Shown piece after piece: positions 13,519-20,240 of a stretch of 20,240 nt of DNA. The stretch spans positions 1 through 20,240 of IMG/VR virus record IMGVR_UViG_3300047322_001102. One strand, written 5' to 3'. Both the position numbers and the translations under genes were made by a program. The notes beneath the pieces were generated by a model, which saw nothing but the letters and a program-made list of their open reading frames with translations, made no database searches and had not been told where the DNA came from. Within the stretch, counting starts at the first letter, position 1. Every line of letters begins with the position of its first letter. Source of the stretch: a virus.

Positions 13519-14007
13519 GGGGCACCCCGAGCCTGCGCAAGACGATCTCTCGGGTGGCCCACAGCGAGACCACGGCCTCGGTCGGCTGCTCGCCGGTCAC
13601 GACCCAGGGCGGCACGCCCCAGCCGGATGCCACGTCGCGGACGGTGACCATCAGCGGCCAGCTCACGCGGACGGGCTTGCCGTCGGTTCCGCCGAGCTGG
13701 ATTCGGGCGACGGCGTCGGCGAGGTCGCCCCGGATGCCAAAGGGACGGCCGCCTCTTCCGTGCCCTTCACCCAGTCGCTGAAGACCTGCATCAGGTCGGC
13801 ATCGCTCATCTCCAGCAGCGCGCCCTTCCAGCTCTTGGAATCCAGCGCCGCGGCCACGATGCCGCCCAGCGATTGCAGATACTCGAGGATGTTGCCCTCG
13901 GACTTGAACTGCTCGTTGAGGTCCACCAGCGCCAGCCGGTCGCTGATGTACATCGGGCGCAGGTCCATCCAGCGGCCGTCCGCGAGCGTGATCCGGATCA
14001 TCTCCAC
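13511..14007 (-). CDS. Tail assembly chaperones (G and G-T by -1 frameshift)
   Basis: Frame 0 starts at ATG 14007 (MEMIRITLADGRWMDLRPMY) after a GGAGG site and encodes a 114-residue protein ending at 13663. In the -1 frame a second segment runs to the stop at 13511 (GIRGDLADAVARIQLGGTDG, then VVSLWATREIVLRRLG). The heptamer CCCTTTG at codons 89-90 obeys X XXY YYZ in the zero frame, so a -1 slip would yield a 165-residue fusion. Position between major tail protein and tape measure is the conserved place for the G/GT pair, which coats the tape measure during assembly. The frame-0 extension past the slip is Ser/Pro/Thr-rich low-complexity sequence, as expected of a non-critical tail. Confidence 0.85.
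13738..13744 (-). promoter_or_regulatory. -1 ribosomal frameshift heptamer CCCTTTG
   Basis: Zero-frame codons are CCT TTG; after slippage they become CCC TTT, both fully paired at the first two positions. The heptamer sits 25 codons before the frame-0 stop, and the -1 frame then stays open for 75 codons up to the tape measure start. A downstream stimulatory structure was not identified with certainty. Confidence 0.75.
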
Positions 14008-14020
14008 CTCCGCACAGGTC

Positions 14021-14054
14021 GAGGCGCCCCGAGCGTGCGGGCCCGGAGCGCCTC
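14021..14054 (-). terminator. Intercistronic hairpin after the major tail gene
   Basis: Arms GAGGCGC (14021-14027) and GCGCCTC (14048-14054) form a 7-bp perfect stem with a further CCCG/CGGG pairing inside. It lies in the 63-base gap between the major tail gene and the chaperones. There is no U-tract, so it is better read as an attenuator or mRNA-stability element than a full terminator, lowering chaperone expression relative to the tail tube. Confidence 0.55.
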
Positions 14055-14070
14055 ATGTCGTCCACCGCCC

Positions 14071-15093
14071 TTACGTGATCGAGGGCGAGGTGTTGATGAC
14101 CACCCACTGGTGGTCGCTGGTGAGCACCGTGTCGTACAGCGGCCGGAGCTTGATGTTGGCGTAGATCAGGCCGCTGCCCGAGCCCGCCGCCCCGGTCGCG
14201 TAGGTGTGGTCGTCGATCACGCCGTAGTAGTCGAGCTTGACCGTGTTCTTGGCGGTCGCCGCGCCGACCACGGCGCCCTCGACGAGCAGGCGCACCTTGC
14301 GCACCGTCTTGGCGATGTAGGCGTCGAGCTCGGCCTTGGAGTTGAAGTAGCGCTGGTAGGTGAGGCTGGTGATGCGCTTGGCGCCGCGGACGATCTCGAT
14401 CGCATGGCCGGTGTTGTCGGCGCCGTCGCGGTAGACGTAGCCGTTCTCCAGCTCGTAGGTGGCCTCGGTGATGCGCGTGTCGGGCGTGCTGCCGATGGTC
14501 GCGGTGTCCACGTAGGCCTGCCAGTTGGGGCCGACGGCCGAGGTGATGCTGCGGTCCGACAGCGCGCCCGTGAAGGCCGTCAGCTGGGTCACGCCCGCAG
14601 CCGACATCAGCTCGGCGGTGTAGCTGAGGCCGGTCTCGTCGTCGGCCACGTTCTTGGTCCAGTGGACGGTCAGGTGGTTGACGATGCAGCCCGCCAGCGA
14701 GCCGCCCCAGGTCGAGATGAAGTCGCCGTAGCTGAACTGGATGAGCGCCGACTTGATGTCGTCGCTGGTCTCGGTGGGCAGGAATGTCCAGGTGTAGGCG
14801 CTGGTGTCGGTGATCACGCCCGAGGGCACGGCCTTGACGGCCGTGTTGAGCTGCCAGATGAAGTCGTCGAAGGTGACGTCGCCGGCCATGCTGAAGCCGG
14901 AGCGCTCGAGGCCCGCGTAGTGGCGGCGGTAGGGCGCGTACTTGGCCCATGCCTCGGTGGGGCTGATGGTGCCGACGGCCTGGTTGAGCGTCATGCCGCC
15001 GGGGCGGAAGTAGAGCAGTCGGGTGGGCGTGCCACCCACTCCCCGGGTGGCCTCCAGGGCGGCCCGCGCGCTGGCGAGTACCTCGACGGTCAC
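14071..15093 (-). CDS. Major tail (tube) protein
   Basis: This is a 340-residue protein from GTG 15093, overlapping the preceding stop (GTGA). Segments such as SGFSMAGDVTFDDFIWQLNT, YTWTFLPTETSDDIKSALIQF and LTAFTGALSDRSITS are beta-rich and of the kind found in siphophage tube subunits, including an early 'G..(E)ATRG.GGTPTR' start. Position immediately before the chaperones and after the tail terminator-like gene matches the siphovirus order. It is longer than many tube proteins (200-300 residues); the C-terminal part (ELDAYIAKTVRKVRLLVEGA and after) may be an added domain. The isolated hairpin downstream fits a highly expressed gene. Confidence 0.82.
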   Translation of the reverse strand: MTVEVLASARAALEATRGVGGTPTRLLYFRPGGMTLNQAVGTISPTEAWAKYAPYRRHYAGLERSGFSMAGDVTFDDFIWQLNTAVKAVPSGVITDTSAYTWTFLPTETSDDIKSALIQFSYGDFISTWGGSLAGCIVNHLTVHWTKNVADDETGLSYTAELMSAAGVTQLTAFTGALSDRSITSAVGPNWQAYVDTATIGSTPDTRITEATYELENGYVYRDGADNTGHAIEIVRGAKRITSLTYQRYFNSKAELDAYIAKTVRKVRLLVEGAVVGAATAKNTVKLDYYGVIDDHTYATGAAGSGSGLIYANIKLRPLYDTVLTSDHQWVVINTSPSIT

Positions 15094-15281
15094 GGTGTGC
15101 CCTCCTCAGGCTGCTCGGGCTTGGCCTTGACGCCCTTGGGCGGCTCGGTGGTGAACGCGGGCGGCTCGTAGGCGAGCAGCGCCTTGGCTTCTGCTGCCGT
15201 CACGTCGATCTCGTCGGCGGGGTACGGGTAGACACTCGCGCCCTCGACGGGATACAGGTGGACGGTTGCCTTGTCGGACAT
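15090..15281 (-). CDS. 63-residue small protein, unknown function
   Basis: The ATG at 15281 has a strong GGAGG site 6 bases upstream. It reads MSDKATVHLYPVEGASVYPY, then EIDVTAAEAKALLAYEPPAF and ends in Pro/Lys/Glu-rich KPEQPEEGTP. The motif 'VTAAEAKALLA' resembles small phage head/neck-region proteins that I cannot name. Its stop overlaps the major tail GTG. The low-complexity tail is probably disordered. Confidence 0.6.
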   Translation of the reverse strand: MSDKATVHLYPVEGASVYPYPADEIDVTAAEAKALLAYEPPAFTTEPPKGVKAKPEQPEEGTP

Positions 15282-15290
15282 GTGGACCTC

Positions 15291-15752
15291 CTAGACCGTG
15301 TAGTCGTGGCTGTAGTGGCGAAGCAGGCCCGCCGTGTTGACCGTCAGCACGAGGTAGGTCACCCCGTTCATCTCGAGGTTCTCGGGGCCCGAGTGGCCGC
15401 GCATCAGGAACCAGTCGCAGTTGCCGCCGGCGCTGACGTCGGTGCGGAACAGCACCCGGCAGCGGTCGATCAGCGGGATCGCCTTGCGCAGCGCCGTGGC
15501 GGCGTTCTCCTTGACGATCCAGAACAGCAGGTCCACCTGGACGGGCCACGTCTCGGAGTTGCCCGCGTCGAGGTTGCTGGAGTTCGACCACACGAGGCAG
15601 GTGATGTCCGAATCGAACGATTCGGGGATCGGCTTGACCTGGTCGGGGCTGGCCGATGCCGTGGCGCCGTAGACGGCGGTGACGCCGGTGATGCCCGAGC
15701 TCACGCGGTTGCCCACGTAGTCGAGCAGGTCGGCCAGCGTGCCGGTGCTCAC
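15291..15752 (-). CDS. Tail terminator-like/neck protein
   Basis: This is a 153-residue protein from GTG 15752 (GTGA overlap with the upstream gene). It reads MSTGTLADLLDYVGNRVSSG, then SETWPVQVDLLFWIVKENAA and LIDRCRVLFRTDVSAG. The size, mixed alpha/beta sequence and place between the gp10-like gene and the major tail gene fit tail terminator proteins, which cap the tube and dock it to the head. The family is divergent, so position carries most of the weight. Confidence 0.6.
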   Translation of the reverse strand: MSTGTLADLLDYVGNRVSSGITGVTAVYGATASASPDQVKPIPESFDSDITCLVWSNSSNLDAGNSETWPVQVDLLFWIVKENAATALRKAIPLIDRCRVLFRTDVSAGGNCDWFLMRGHSGPENLEMNGVTYLVLTVNTAGLLRHYSHDYTV

Positions 15753-16159
15753 ACGAATGCCGCCTTGCGGATGATCTCGACGATCTCGGGCTGGCGCTGG
15801 CGCTTCACGACGTCCATGAAGTCGTTGCCGCGCGTCGAGCGCCCCAGGTAGCGGCCACCGGGAGTGACGATGCGGTGTCCGCGGATGACCATCAGCTTGT
15901 ACCAGACCGACGGGCCCACCGACGCGCCGGCCACCTCGAGCGGCCCGACCGGTTTGATGGTCCGCGACTTCACCGAACGGCGGAACGCGCCCGTCCTGGC
16001 CGGCGCACCTGCCCTGACCGGCGTGCGCATCAGGTCGGCCGCCTTGCGGGTGGCGATGCCCAGGCGGACCTGCAACGGCTTGCCGCGGTTGTTGTCGAAG
16101 CGCTTGCGCACGGCTGCGATCTGGCGGGGGCTGATCTCGGCGCTGAGCGTGCGCGCCAC
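15749..16159 (-). CDS. HK97 gp10-like neck/tail-completion protein
   Basis: This is a 136-residue basic protein from GTG 16159. It carries ATRKAADLMRTPVRAGAPARTGAFRRSVKSR, the 'APvrTGalrrSi' pattern of HK97 gp10-like proteins, with a following segment on residue type KLMVIRGHRIVTPGGRYLGR. Such proteins sit at the head-tail junction or help tail completion. Its start lies one base after the upstream stop (TAG-C-GTG), consistent with termination-reinitiation. Confidence 0.75.
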   Translation of the reverse strand: MARTLSAEISPRQIAAVRKRFDNNRGKPLQVRLGIATRKAADLMRTPVRAGAPARTGAFRRSVKSRTIKPVGPLEVAGASVGPSVWYKLMVIRGHRIVTPGGRYLGRSTRGNDFMDVVKRQRQPEIVEIIRKAAFV

Positions 16160-16160
16160 G

Positions 16161-16796
16161 CTAGCGCACCCAGCCGACGGCGTTGCGGGTGTACGGGCTG
16201 CCGGCCGACTTGAGCGACCGCAGGGTGTGCGGCTCGCCCTGCACGAAGAGCGGCGTGCCGTACTGGTTGACGCCCGCCGGCACGCCGCCCTGGGCCCCCT
16301 GGCGATACCACTCGTGGACCATGTCGATGGCCGCCCGGCGAACCATGTGGGGCACCGTCGCGAAGCCCAGCACGCCGGTCAGGCGCACGATCGCGTTGCC
16401 CACCGGGAAGAACAGCGGCGCGCCTGAGCGCGCCAGCTCGATGTCGCCGTAGGGCCAGTTGGCCTCGGGCCCGTCGTTGCCGATGAGGAAGTAGCCGGTG
16501 GTCGGGATGGTGGTGTAGGGCTGGCCCTCGCTGCTGGCGTACTCGAGCGTGGTGATCGAGACGATGTCCACGCCCGGCGTGCCCATCGCGATCGAAAGGC
16601 GGTTGTGGGGCCGGATGATGCGGAACAGGAAGGTGCCCGTGCTGATCGCCGGGTTGCGCGCGAAGCTGCGGTCGCACTCGCCGTCGATGTACGCCGTGGC
16701 GTCATCGAGCAGGTCGGTGAGGTGGGCGTCGCGGGACGAATCGGTGCCGAAGTTCATCGACGCCTTGACGTCGGCCAGCGTCGCGTAGGCGGTCAT
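16161..16796 (-). CDS. Head-tail connector/adaptor protein
   Basis: This is a 211-residue protein whose ATG directly follows the upstream TAG. It begins MTAYATLADVKASMNFGTDS, then HLTDLLDDATAYIDGECDRSF, the 'a.la dvka.l... D..l..ll.dA...I...cgr.F' pattern of gp6-type head-tail connectors. The second half is beta-rich (DIVSITTLEYASSEGQPYTT) with a helix carrying PHMVRRAAIDMVHEWYRQGA. It would form the ring below the portal. It is longer than HK97 gp6 (about 110 residues) and resembles the longer variants of phages of GC-rich hosts. Confidence 0.75.
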   Translation of the reverse strand: MTAYATLADVKASMNFGTDSSRDAHLTDLLDDATAYIDGECDRSFARNPAISTGTFLFRIIRPHNRLSIAMGTPGVDIVSITTLEYASSEGQPYTTIPTTGYFLIGNDGPEANWPYGDIELARSGAPLFFPVGNAIVRLTGVLGFATVPHMVRRAAIDMVHEWYRQGAQGGVPAGVNQYGTPLFVQGEPHTLRSLKSAGSPYTRNAVGWVR

Positions 16797-17006
16797 CTAG
16801 GAGCGCACCTCGCCGGGCGCCCTGGTCGCCTGCTCGACCTTCGACCTCTGGATCACGGCCGGCGCGAACTTGTCGGGCCAGTTCCTGACCCACGGGTGGT
16901 TGGGCGCGAAGAGCTCGCCGGCGCGCACGAAGACCTCCTCGTCGCCCAGGCGGCCCACGAATGATTCGCGGGCGACCAGGATCTCAGGCGTCGGCTGCGT
17001 CGGCAT
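16797..17006 (-). CDS. 69-residue head-region protein
   Basis: It starts MPTQPTPEILVARESFVGRL and contains VRAGELFAPNHPWVRNWPDKF. The pattern 'v.a.esF.g...g....v..G....a.hp.v...p..F' is recurrent in small head-region proteins of phages from GC-rich hosts and perhaps in capsid-decorating ones; I cannot assign a precise role. It overlaps the preceding acidic gene by 23 bases and abuts the connector start. The ribosome-binding site lies inside the acidic gene (GAG-rich, weak). Confidence 0.65.
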   Translation of the reverse strand: MPTQPTPEILVARESFVGRLGDEEVFVRAGELFAPNHPWVRNWPDKFAPAVIQRSKVEQATRAPGEVRS

Positions 17007-17160
17007 CGACCGTCTCGGCCTCGGGTGCGCGGTAGACGTCGGGGTTGAGCTCGTGCTCGGGATCGACCAGCTCGGGTGCCGCCTCGGCCTCGGGCTCGGC
17101 GTCCTCGGCCAGTGCGGCCTTGATCTCCTCGGCCGCCTCGGCCTTGGTCTTGTCAGCCAT
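16984..17160 (-). CDS. 58-residue acidic protein downstream of capsid
   Basis: It has an ATG at 17160 with a textbook GGAGGT site 8 bases upstream. The protein (MADKTKAEAAEEIKAALAED, then PDVYRAPEAETVDADAADA) is Glu/Asp/Ala-rich, with one Tyr and no Cys, and probably partly helical then disordered. Its position in the first gap after the capsid gene, behind a strong hairpin, is unusual for a low-complexity protein with such a good translation start. No family recognised. Confidence 0.6.
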   Translation of the reverse strand: MADKTKAEAAEEIKAALAEDAEPEAEAAPELVDPEHELNPDVYRAPEAETVDADAADA

Positions 17161-17183
17161 GCGTGGATACCTCCGGGGGTGGT

Positions 17184-17220
17184 GCGGCGGGCAGAGGCAA
17201 GGGGTGACGCTGCCCGCCGC
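17184..17220 (-). terminator. Strong hairpin directly downstream of the capsid gene
   Basis: Perfect 11-bp arms GCGGCGGGCAG (17184-17194) and CTGCCCGCCGC (17210-17220) enclose a 15-base loop, starting six bases beyond the capsid stop. There is no U-tract. It probably acts as a partial terminator or protects the 3' end of capsid mRNA, separating high capsid output from the connector genes. Confidence 0.7.
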
Positions 17221-17226
17221 AGTGGA

Positions 17227-18708
17227 TTAGGCGACCTTGACCTGGCGGCCGGCGTCGGCGTTGACCGACTTGGCCGTGTTGCGCCAGTAGGTGAGCACGC
17301 CCCGCTGGAGCGTGGGGAAGCTGGTGGTGGCGTCGAACATCTGGGGGATGACCTCGACGTTCATGCCGATGCGGTCGACGATGATGTACGAGCTGGGATC
17401 GACGAGCACTGCGTTGATCGAGCCCGTAGTGGTCAGCGTCGAGGTGGCGCTGGGCGTCTCCCAGACGGGGTAGCCGAGCAGGTACAGCCCGGTGTTGCTG
17501 CTGCCGTTGGGCGGCGTCATCGGGTTGAGCTGGCCGTTGATGGCGCCCGGGAACTGGATGCCGGCACCCGACCAGTAGCGGTACGTGGTGTCGGCCAGTT
17601 GCAGCGTGCGGATCGTGGGCCGTGACATGAACCAGGCCGCGCGGGCCCGGAAGCGCAGCGGCAGCGCGGCCTCGGCGGCCGTGAAGTCGGCCAGCACCGT
17701 GGTCGACGCAGTGGCCGTGTTGACGGCGGTGTAGGCGGTGTTGAGGAACATGCCCTGGGGGAACACCGTGGCGCCCGTGCCCAGCGTGAACTGGTTCTCC
17801 TCGTAGGTGTCCTTCGATTCGGCGAAGACCTTGGTCAGCTCCTCGCCGATGTCGGGGCGGTCCTGCATGGTCTCGATCGAGAGCGTCGCGAAGCCCTTGC
17901 AGGTCTGCACGGTGTAGGTCGGCTGGCCGAAGGTGGGGCCGCCCTCAGTGGCCGGTGAGGCCTCGAGGCCGTAGGAGACGGTGATCGCGCCCACGGTCAC
18001 GGTGCGCCAGTTGTTGCCGTTGGTGATGGTCTCCTGGCGGCACGTCGCGCGGTAGGGGTTCTGGGCCGTCCAGGCGCCGATGTGGATCATGGTCGGGTCG
18101 AACACGTACGGCACCGCGAAGCCGCCGGTGGTGGTGGTGCCGGTGACGGCCAGGGCCGCGGCGCGCTTCTCCTCGGGCGTGGCCATGGATTCCTTGCCCG
18201 CGAGGTACTTGTTGAAATACCGGCGGTAGGGGGCTCCGCCCGTGGTGACCACGCGGAGCGCCGTGTCGCCGGCGCCCTCGGCGCCCTCGTCGCGGTACTC
18301 GATGATGTGGGTGAGCGCGTCGAGGTCGGCGCCCTTGGGCATCTTCGCGCTGTCGATCGAGCGCCGCGCGTAGTCGCGCAGCTTCTGGGCGTACTCGTCG
18401 CGCGAGCGCGTCGAGTGGCGCAGCTGCTCGACGTCGTAGATGTCCTCGCGCGGCTCGAGGATCACGTTGGGCGGTGTCACGGTGACGCAGTTCTGGGGCC
18501 GCTGCGAGAGGCTCGTGACGTACGCCTTGCGCTCCTCATAGGCGGCCTGGTCGGCTTCGAGCCTGGCCAGCTCGGCCTTGTCGGTGTCCCAACGCGCCTG
18601 CACTGCCGCGGGCAGCGTGCCGGTGTACTCGGTGCTCAGCCGGTCGAGCCCTGAATGAAGCTCGCCGATGCGCGACACGCGCTCCTCGGGGGTGGGATCT
18701 TCTGCCAT
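17227..18708 (-). CDS. Major capsid protein from an internal start (nested in the protease-capsid gene)
   Basis: ATG 18708 (Met250 of the long frame) begins MAEDPTPEERVSRIGELHSG and is preceded by AAGGAGA with nine bases of spacing, a strong ribosome-binding site in the middle of a coding frame. The product would be 493 residues: a helical delta/scaffold region (residues 1-75 of this product, with KAELARLEADQAAYEER), a variable segment, and the HK97-fold capsid (TGTTTTGGFAVPYVFDPTMI, RPDIGEELTKVFAESKDTYE, NQFTLGTGATVFPQGMF). This start matches where ordinary phages begin the separate capsid gene. Whether the full-length fusion, this shorter form or both are made is inference. Confidence 0.65.
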   Translation of the reverse strand: MAEDPTPEERVSRIGELHSGLDRLSTEYTGTLPAAVQARWDTDKAELARLEADQAAYEERKAYVTSLSQRPQNCVTVTPPNVILEPREDIYDVEQLRHSTRSRDEYAQKLRDYARRSIDSAKMPKGADLDALTHIIEYRDEGAEGAGDTALRVVTTGGAPYRRYFNKYLAGKESMATPEEKRAAALAVTGTTTTGGFAVPYVFDPTMIHIGAWTAQNPYRATCRQETITNGNNWRTVTVGAITVSYGLEASPATEGGPTFGQPTYTVQTCKGFATLSIETMQDRPDIGEELTKVFAESKDTYEENQFTLGTGATVFPQGMFLNTAYTAVNTATASTTVLADFTAAEAALPLRFRARAAWFMSRPTIRTLQLADTTYRYWSGAGIQFPGAINGQLNPMTPPNGSSNTGLYLLGYPVWETPSATSTLTTTGSINAVLVDPSSYIIVDRIGMNVEVIPQMFDATTSFPTLQRGVLTYWRNTAKSVNADAGRQVKVA

Positions 18709-19455
18709 TGCTCGGTTCTCCTTGGGTGTCGGGGTGACGGCTGGAGTGTCCGAACGCGTCGGCTGCGGGGCAGTGGCGGGCGGCGGCTCCGGGCTGGCGG
18801 CTCCTCGCGGAGTGCGAGCGACCTGGGCTGAGCGCAGGAGCGTCTCGAACGATTCGGGATCGCGGCTGCGGCGGTAGAAGGCGTCGGTGGTGGAGCGCAC
18901 GCCGGCGGTGGCCGCCGGGTTGGCAGGAAACGTGACCGGCCCGAACTCGTAGACCTGGGCCTCGGTGATGCGGCGCTCGGGGATGCCCTCGGGATTGGCC
19001 TCGGAGCGCGCCGGCCTGTGGTTCCATTCGTCGGACTGGACGCTGAAGCGGAACGAGGAACCGTAGGCGCCCGCACGCAGGCCGTTCATCAGCAGGTCGG
19101 GGATGCCGTCGAAGAGGCCGACCTCGTAGGCCGCGCCCTGCTCATCCTCCGAGAGTGATGCGATGCGGCCCAGGATCATGTTGCCCACCTGGGGATCCTG
19201 GCCGTGGTCGAAGAGCACGCGCATGGGCGCCTTGCCGGCCATGCTCTTGCGGATCGTCTGGGTGAACGCACCCGGAGCGACCGTCTCGAGAAAGCGGCCC
19301 TCCATCGCCGAATCGACCTCGTAGGGCTGGCCGAAGGTCGAGAAGTGGCCGTACATCGTGCGGCCGTCGCCGAGCTCGGGCGCATCGCCGATGGCGCGGG
19401 TGACGGGGAACGGCAGGCGCGCCGGTTCGAGCTGGCTGAGATCGTCAAGGTTCAC
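17227..19455 (-). CDS. Prohead protease fused in frame to HK97-type major capsid protein
   Basis: This is a 742-residue frame from GTG 19455, overlapping the portal stop (GTGA), with GGAGG upstream. Residues 15-190 are a U35 prohead protease: GRTMYGHFSTFGQPYEVDS, His84 in VLFDHGQD and Ser133/134 in RAGAYGSSFRF; a third motif (FGPVTFPANP) is present. Residues 212-249 form a Pro/Thr/Ala-rich linker. From 250 it is delta domain plus capsid. The protease normally cleaves the capsid N-terminal region during maturation. The fusion has no frame break. The linker looks like the former end of a separate protease gene that lost its stop. An internal start at 18708 may release the capsid chain independently. 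Confidence 0.9.
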   Translation of the reverse strand: MNLDDLSQLEPARLPFPVTRAIGDAPELGDGRTMYGHFSTFGQPYEVDSAMEGRFLETVAPGAFTQTIRKSMAGKAPMRVLFDHGQDPQVGNMILGRIASLSEDEQGAAYEVGLFDGIPDLLMNGLRAGAYGSSFRFSVQSDEWNHRPARSEANPEGIPERRITEAQVYEFGPVTFPANPAATAGVRSTTDAFYRRSRDPESFETLLRSAQVARTPRGAASPEPPPATAPQPTRSDTPAVTPTPKENRAMAEDPTPEERVSRIGELHSGLDRLSTEYTGTLPAAVQARWDTDKAELARLEADQAAYEERKAYVTSLSQRPQNCVTVTPPNVILEPREDIYDVEQLRHSTRSRDEYAQKLRDYARRSIDSAKMPKGADLDALTHIIEYRDEGAEGAGDTALRVVTTGGAPYRRYFNKYLAGKESMATPEEKRAAALAVTGTTTTGGFAVPYVFDPTMIHIGAWTAQNPYRATCRQETITNGNNWRTVTVGAITVSYGLEASPATEGGPTFGQPTYTVQTCKGFATLSIETMQDRPDIGEELTKVFAESKDTYEENQFTLGTGATVFPQGMFLNTAYTAVNTATASTTVLADFTAAEAALPLRFRARAAWFMSRPTIRTLQLADTTYRYWSGAGIQFPGAINGQLNPMTPPNGSSNTGLYLLGYPVWETPSATSTLTTTGSINAVLVDPSSYIIVDRIGMNVEVIPQMFDATTSFPTLQRGVLTYWRNTAKSVNADAGRQVKVA

Positions 19456-20240
19456 GGCTTGCCTCCGACTGGCATGGGTGTCTTGCCGTTCGTGGCCGGC
19501 GGGGGAGTTGCTTCGAGTGGTGCCGTGCCCTCGGCCACGGGCTGCTCACCGGGCACTTCGCCGGCGGGCATCTTGGACGAGCCGGGTGCCTGGAGCTGGA
19601 CGCTGAAGAGGCCGCTGTGCTGGCCCACCAGCAGGCCCATGTCCTCGGCCTCGACGGCCTTGATGACGCTGTCGGCCTCGAAGCCCGAATCGACCAGCTG
19701 GCGGATGCTCTGCGCCTTCACGAACTCGATGTCCGCGGCATCCTTGCGGTCCTCGCGCAGGAAGCTGATGTCGCGGTCGTCGTACCACAGGCGCGAGCCG
19801 CCGGGCGGCCGCACGACCGTCTCCAGCGAGCCGGCCATGTTGCGCCACAGCGGCCGGATGGTGCGGTCGGCCACGAGGCGCCGGGCACTGCTGAAGTTGC
19901 CGGCGTTGAGGCTCGAGCCCTGGAGGCCCTCCGACAGGCCCACGATCACGGGATGGACGCCGGCCACGGCCGCGATGCGCGTCTCGCCGGCGCCCTGGGT
20001 GACCTTGAAGTCGAGCTGCTGGAAGTCCGAGCCGATGGGCACGGGCTTGGCGCCGGCGCCGAGGTAGAGCGTCTTGTAGGCGTTGGCGGCGCCCTTGTGG
20101 CCCGCCTCGAAGGCGGCGATCCACTGCTCGAAGGCCTGCAGGCCGATGCCCGGGTCGAGGCTGATGGCCATGTTCACGGTGGCGCCGTTCTCGAAGTAGG
20201 CCAGCTTGTGCGCCGTGGCCGCGCTGTCGGCCATCACCTC
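19452..20240 (-). CDS. HK97-family portal protein, 5' end outside window
   Basis: The frame is open to the right edge and ends at 19452, giving about 262 residues of the C-terminal part. Family motifs visible: AYKTLYLGAGAKPVPIGSDFQ, TRIAAVAGVHPVIVGLSEGL, SSLNAGNFSSARRLVADRTI and LWYDDRDISFLREDRKDAAD. These are typical of HK97-type portals, the dodecameric ring through which DNA enters the head. The C-terminal 45 residues are Pro/Gly-rich and probably disordered. Met and GTG codons near the right edge are internal, not starts. The stop overlaps the protease-capsid GTG by four bases. Confidence 0.93.
   Translation of the reverse strand, partial: EVMADSAATAHKLAYFENGATVNMAISLDPGIGLQAFEQWIAAFEAGHKGAANAYKTLYLGAGAKPVPIGSDFQQLDFKVTQGAGETRIAAVAGVHPVIVGLSEGLQGSSLNAGNFSSARRLVADRTIRPLWRNMAGSLETVVRPPGGSRLWYDDRDISFLREDRKDAADIEFVKAQSIRQLVDSGFEADSVIKAVEAEDMGLLVGQHSGLFSVQLQAPGSSKMPAGEVPGEQPVAEGTAPLEATPPPATNGKTPMPVGGKP

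Noticed and set aside
11707-13647. A 646-codon open frame on the plus strand
   Set aside because: It is antisense to the tape measure gene. Its protein (repetitive Arg, His, Gly, Asp, Val) is the kind produced by reading the complement of GC-rich genes, with no recognisable domain.

Overview
The window is a continuous, densely packed stretch of a temperate tailed phage (class Caudoviricetes) with siphovirus-type HK97-fold head genes. It is GC-rich and uses many GTG starts, with most genes joined by 4-nt GTGA or ATGA overlaps. The base composition and the style of the small zinc-binding proteins suggest an actinobacterial or similarly GC-rich host, but the host cannot be fixed from sequence alone. 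The attachment site matches the 3' half of a tRNA-Leu (UAG anticodon) with CCA encoded.

Almost everything is transcribed leftward (minus strand). From the right edge: the portal C-terminus (19452-20240), a prohead protease/major capsid gene (17227-19455) with what looks like an internal capsid start at 18708, connector and neck genes (15090-17160), the major tail protein (14071-15093), tail assembly chaperones with a -1 slippery heptamer (13511-14007), a short tape measure (11674-13518), a tail hub protein carrying two sugar-binding-like domains (9161-11677) and a fibre-like protein (8542-9150). Strong hairpins lie directly downstream of the capsid and major-tail genes.

At 7.5-8.5 kb is the lysogeny switch. 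A rightward repressor-like HTH gene and a small membrane protein face a leftward early operon: HTH protein, 28-residue membrane peptide, YqaJ-type exonuclease, RecT annealase, small proteins, a replisome-organiser-like protein containing iteron-like repeats, excisionase and tyrosine integrase. The integrase stop codon abuts a tRNA-derived attP core. 12-bp repeat pairs flank the core on both sides, which indicates an intact attP and therefore an unintegrated or circularised phage map rather than a prophage end.

Left of attP, still leftward, lie a cysteine-peptidase-like lysin, an acidic small protein, a holin-like membrane protein and three tail-tip or fibre-type proteins, the last cut by the window edge. 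Lysis and distal-fibre genes are thus separated from the main tail block by the early/integration module; on a circular map they would lead back towards terminase and portal.

I found no CRISPR array, insertion sequence, diversity-generating retroelement, recognisable defence system or complete RNA gene. The most unusual items are the nested capsid start, the complete attP architecture, a candidate origin inside the replication gene, an in-frame 21-bp interspersed repeat, and the very small membrane peptide between regulator and exonuclease.
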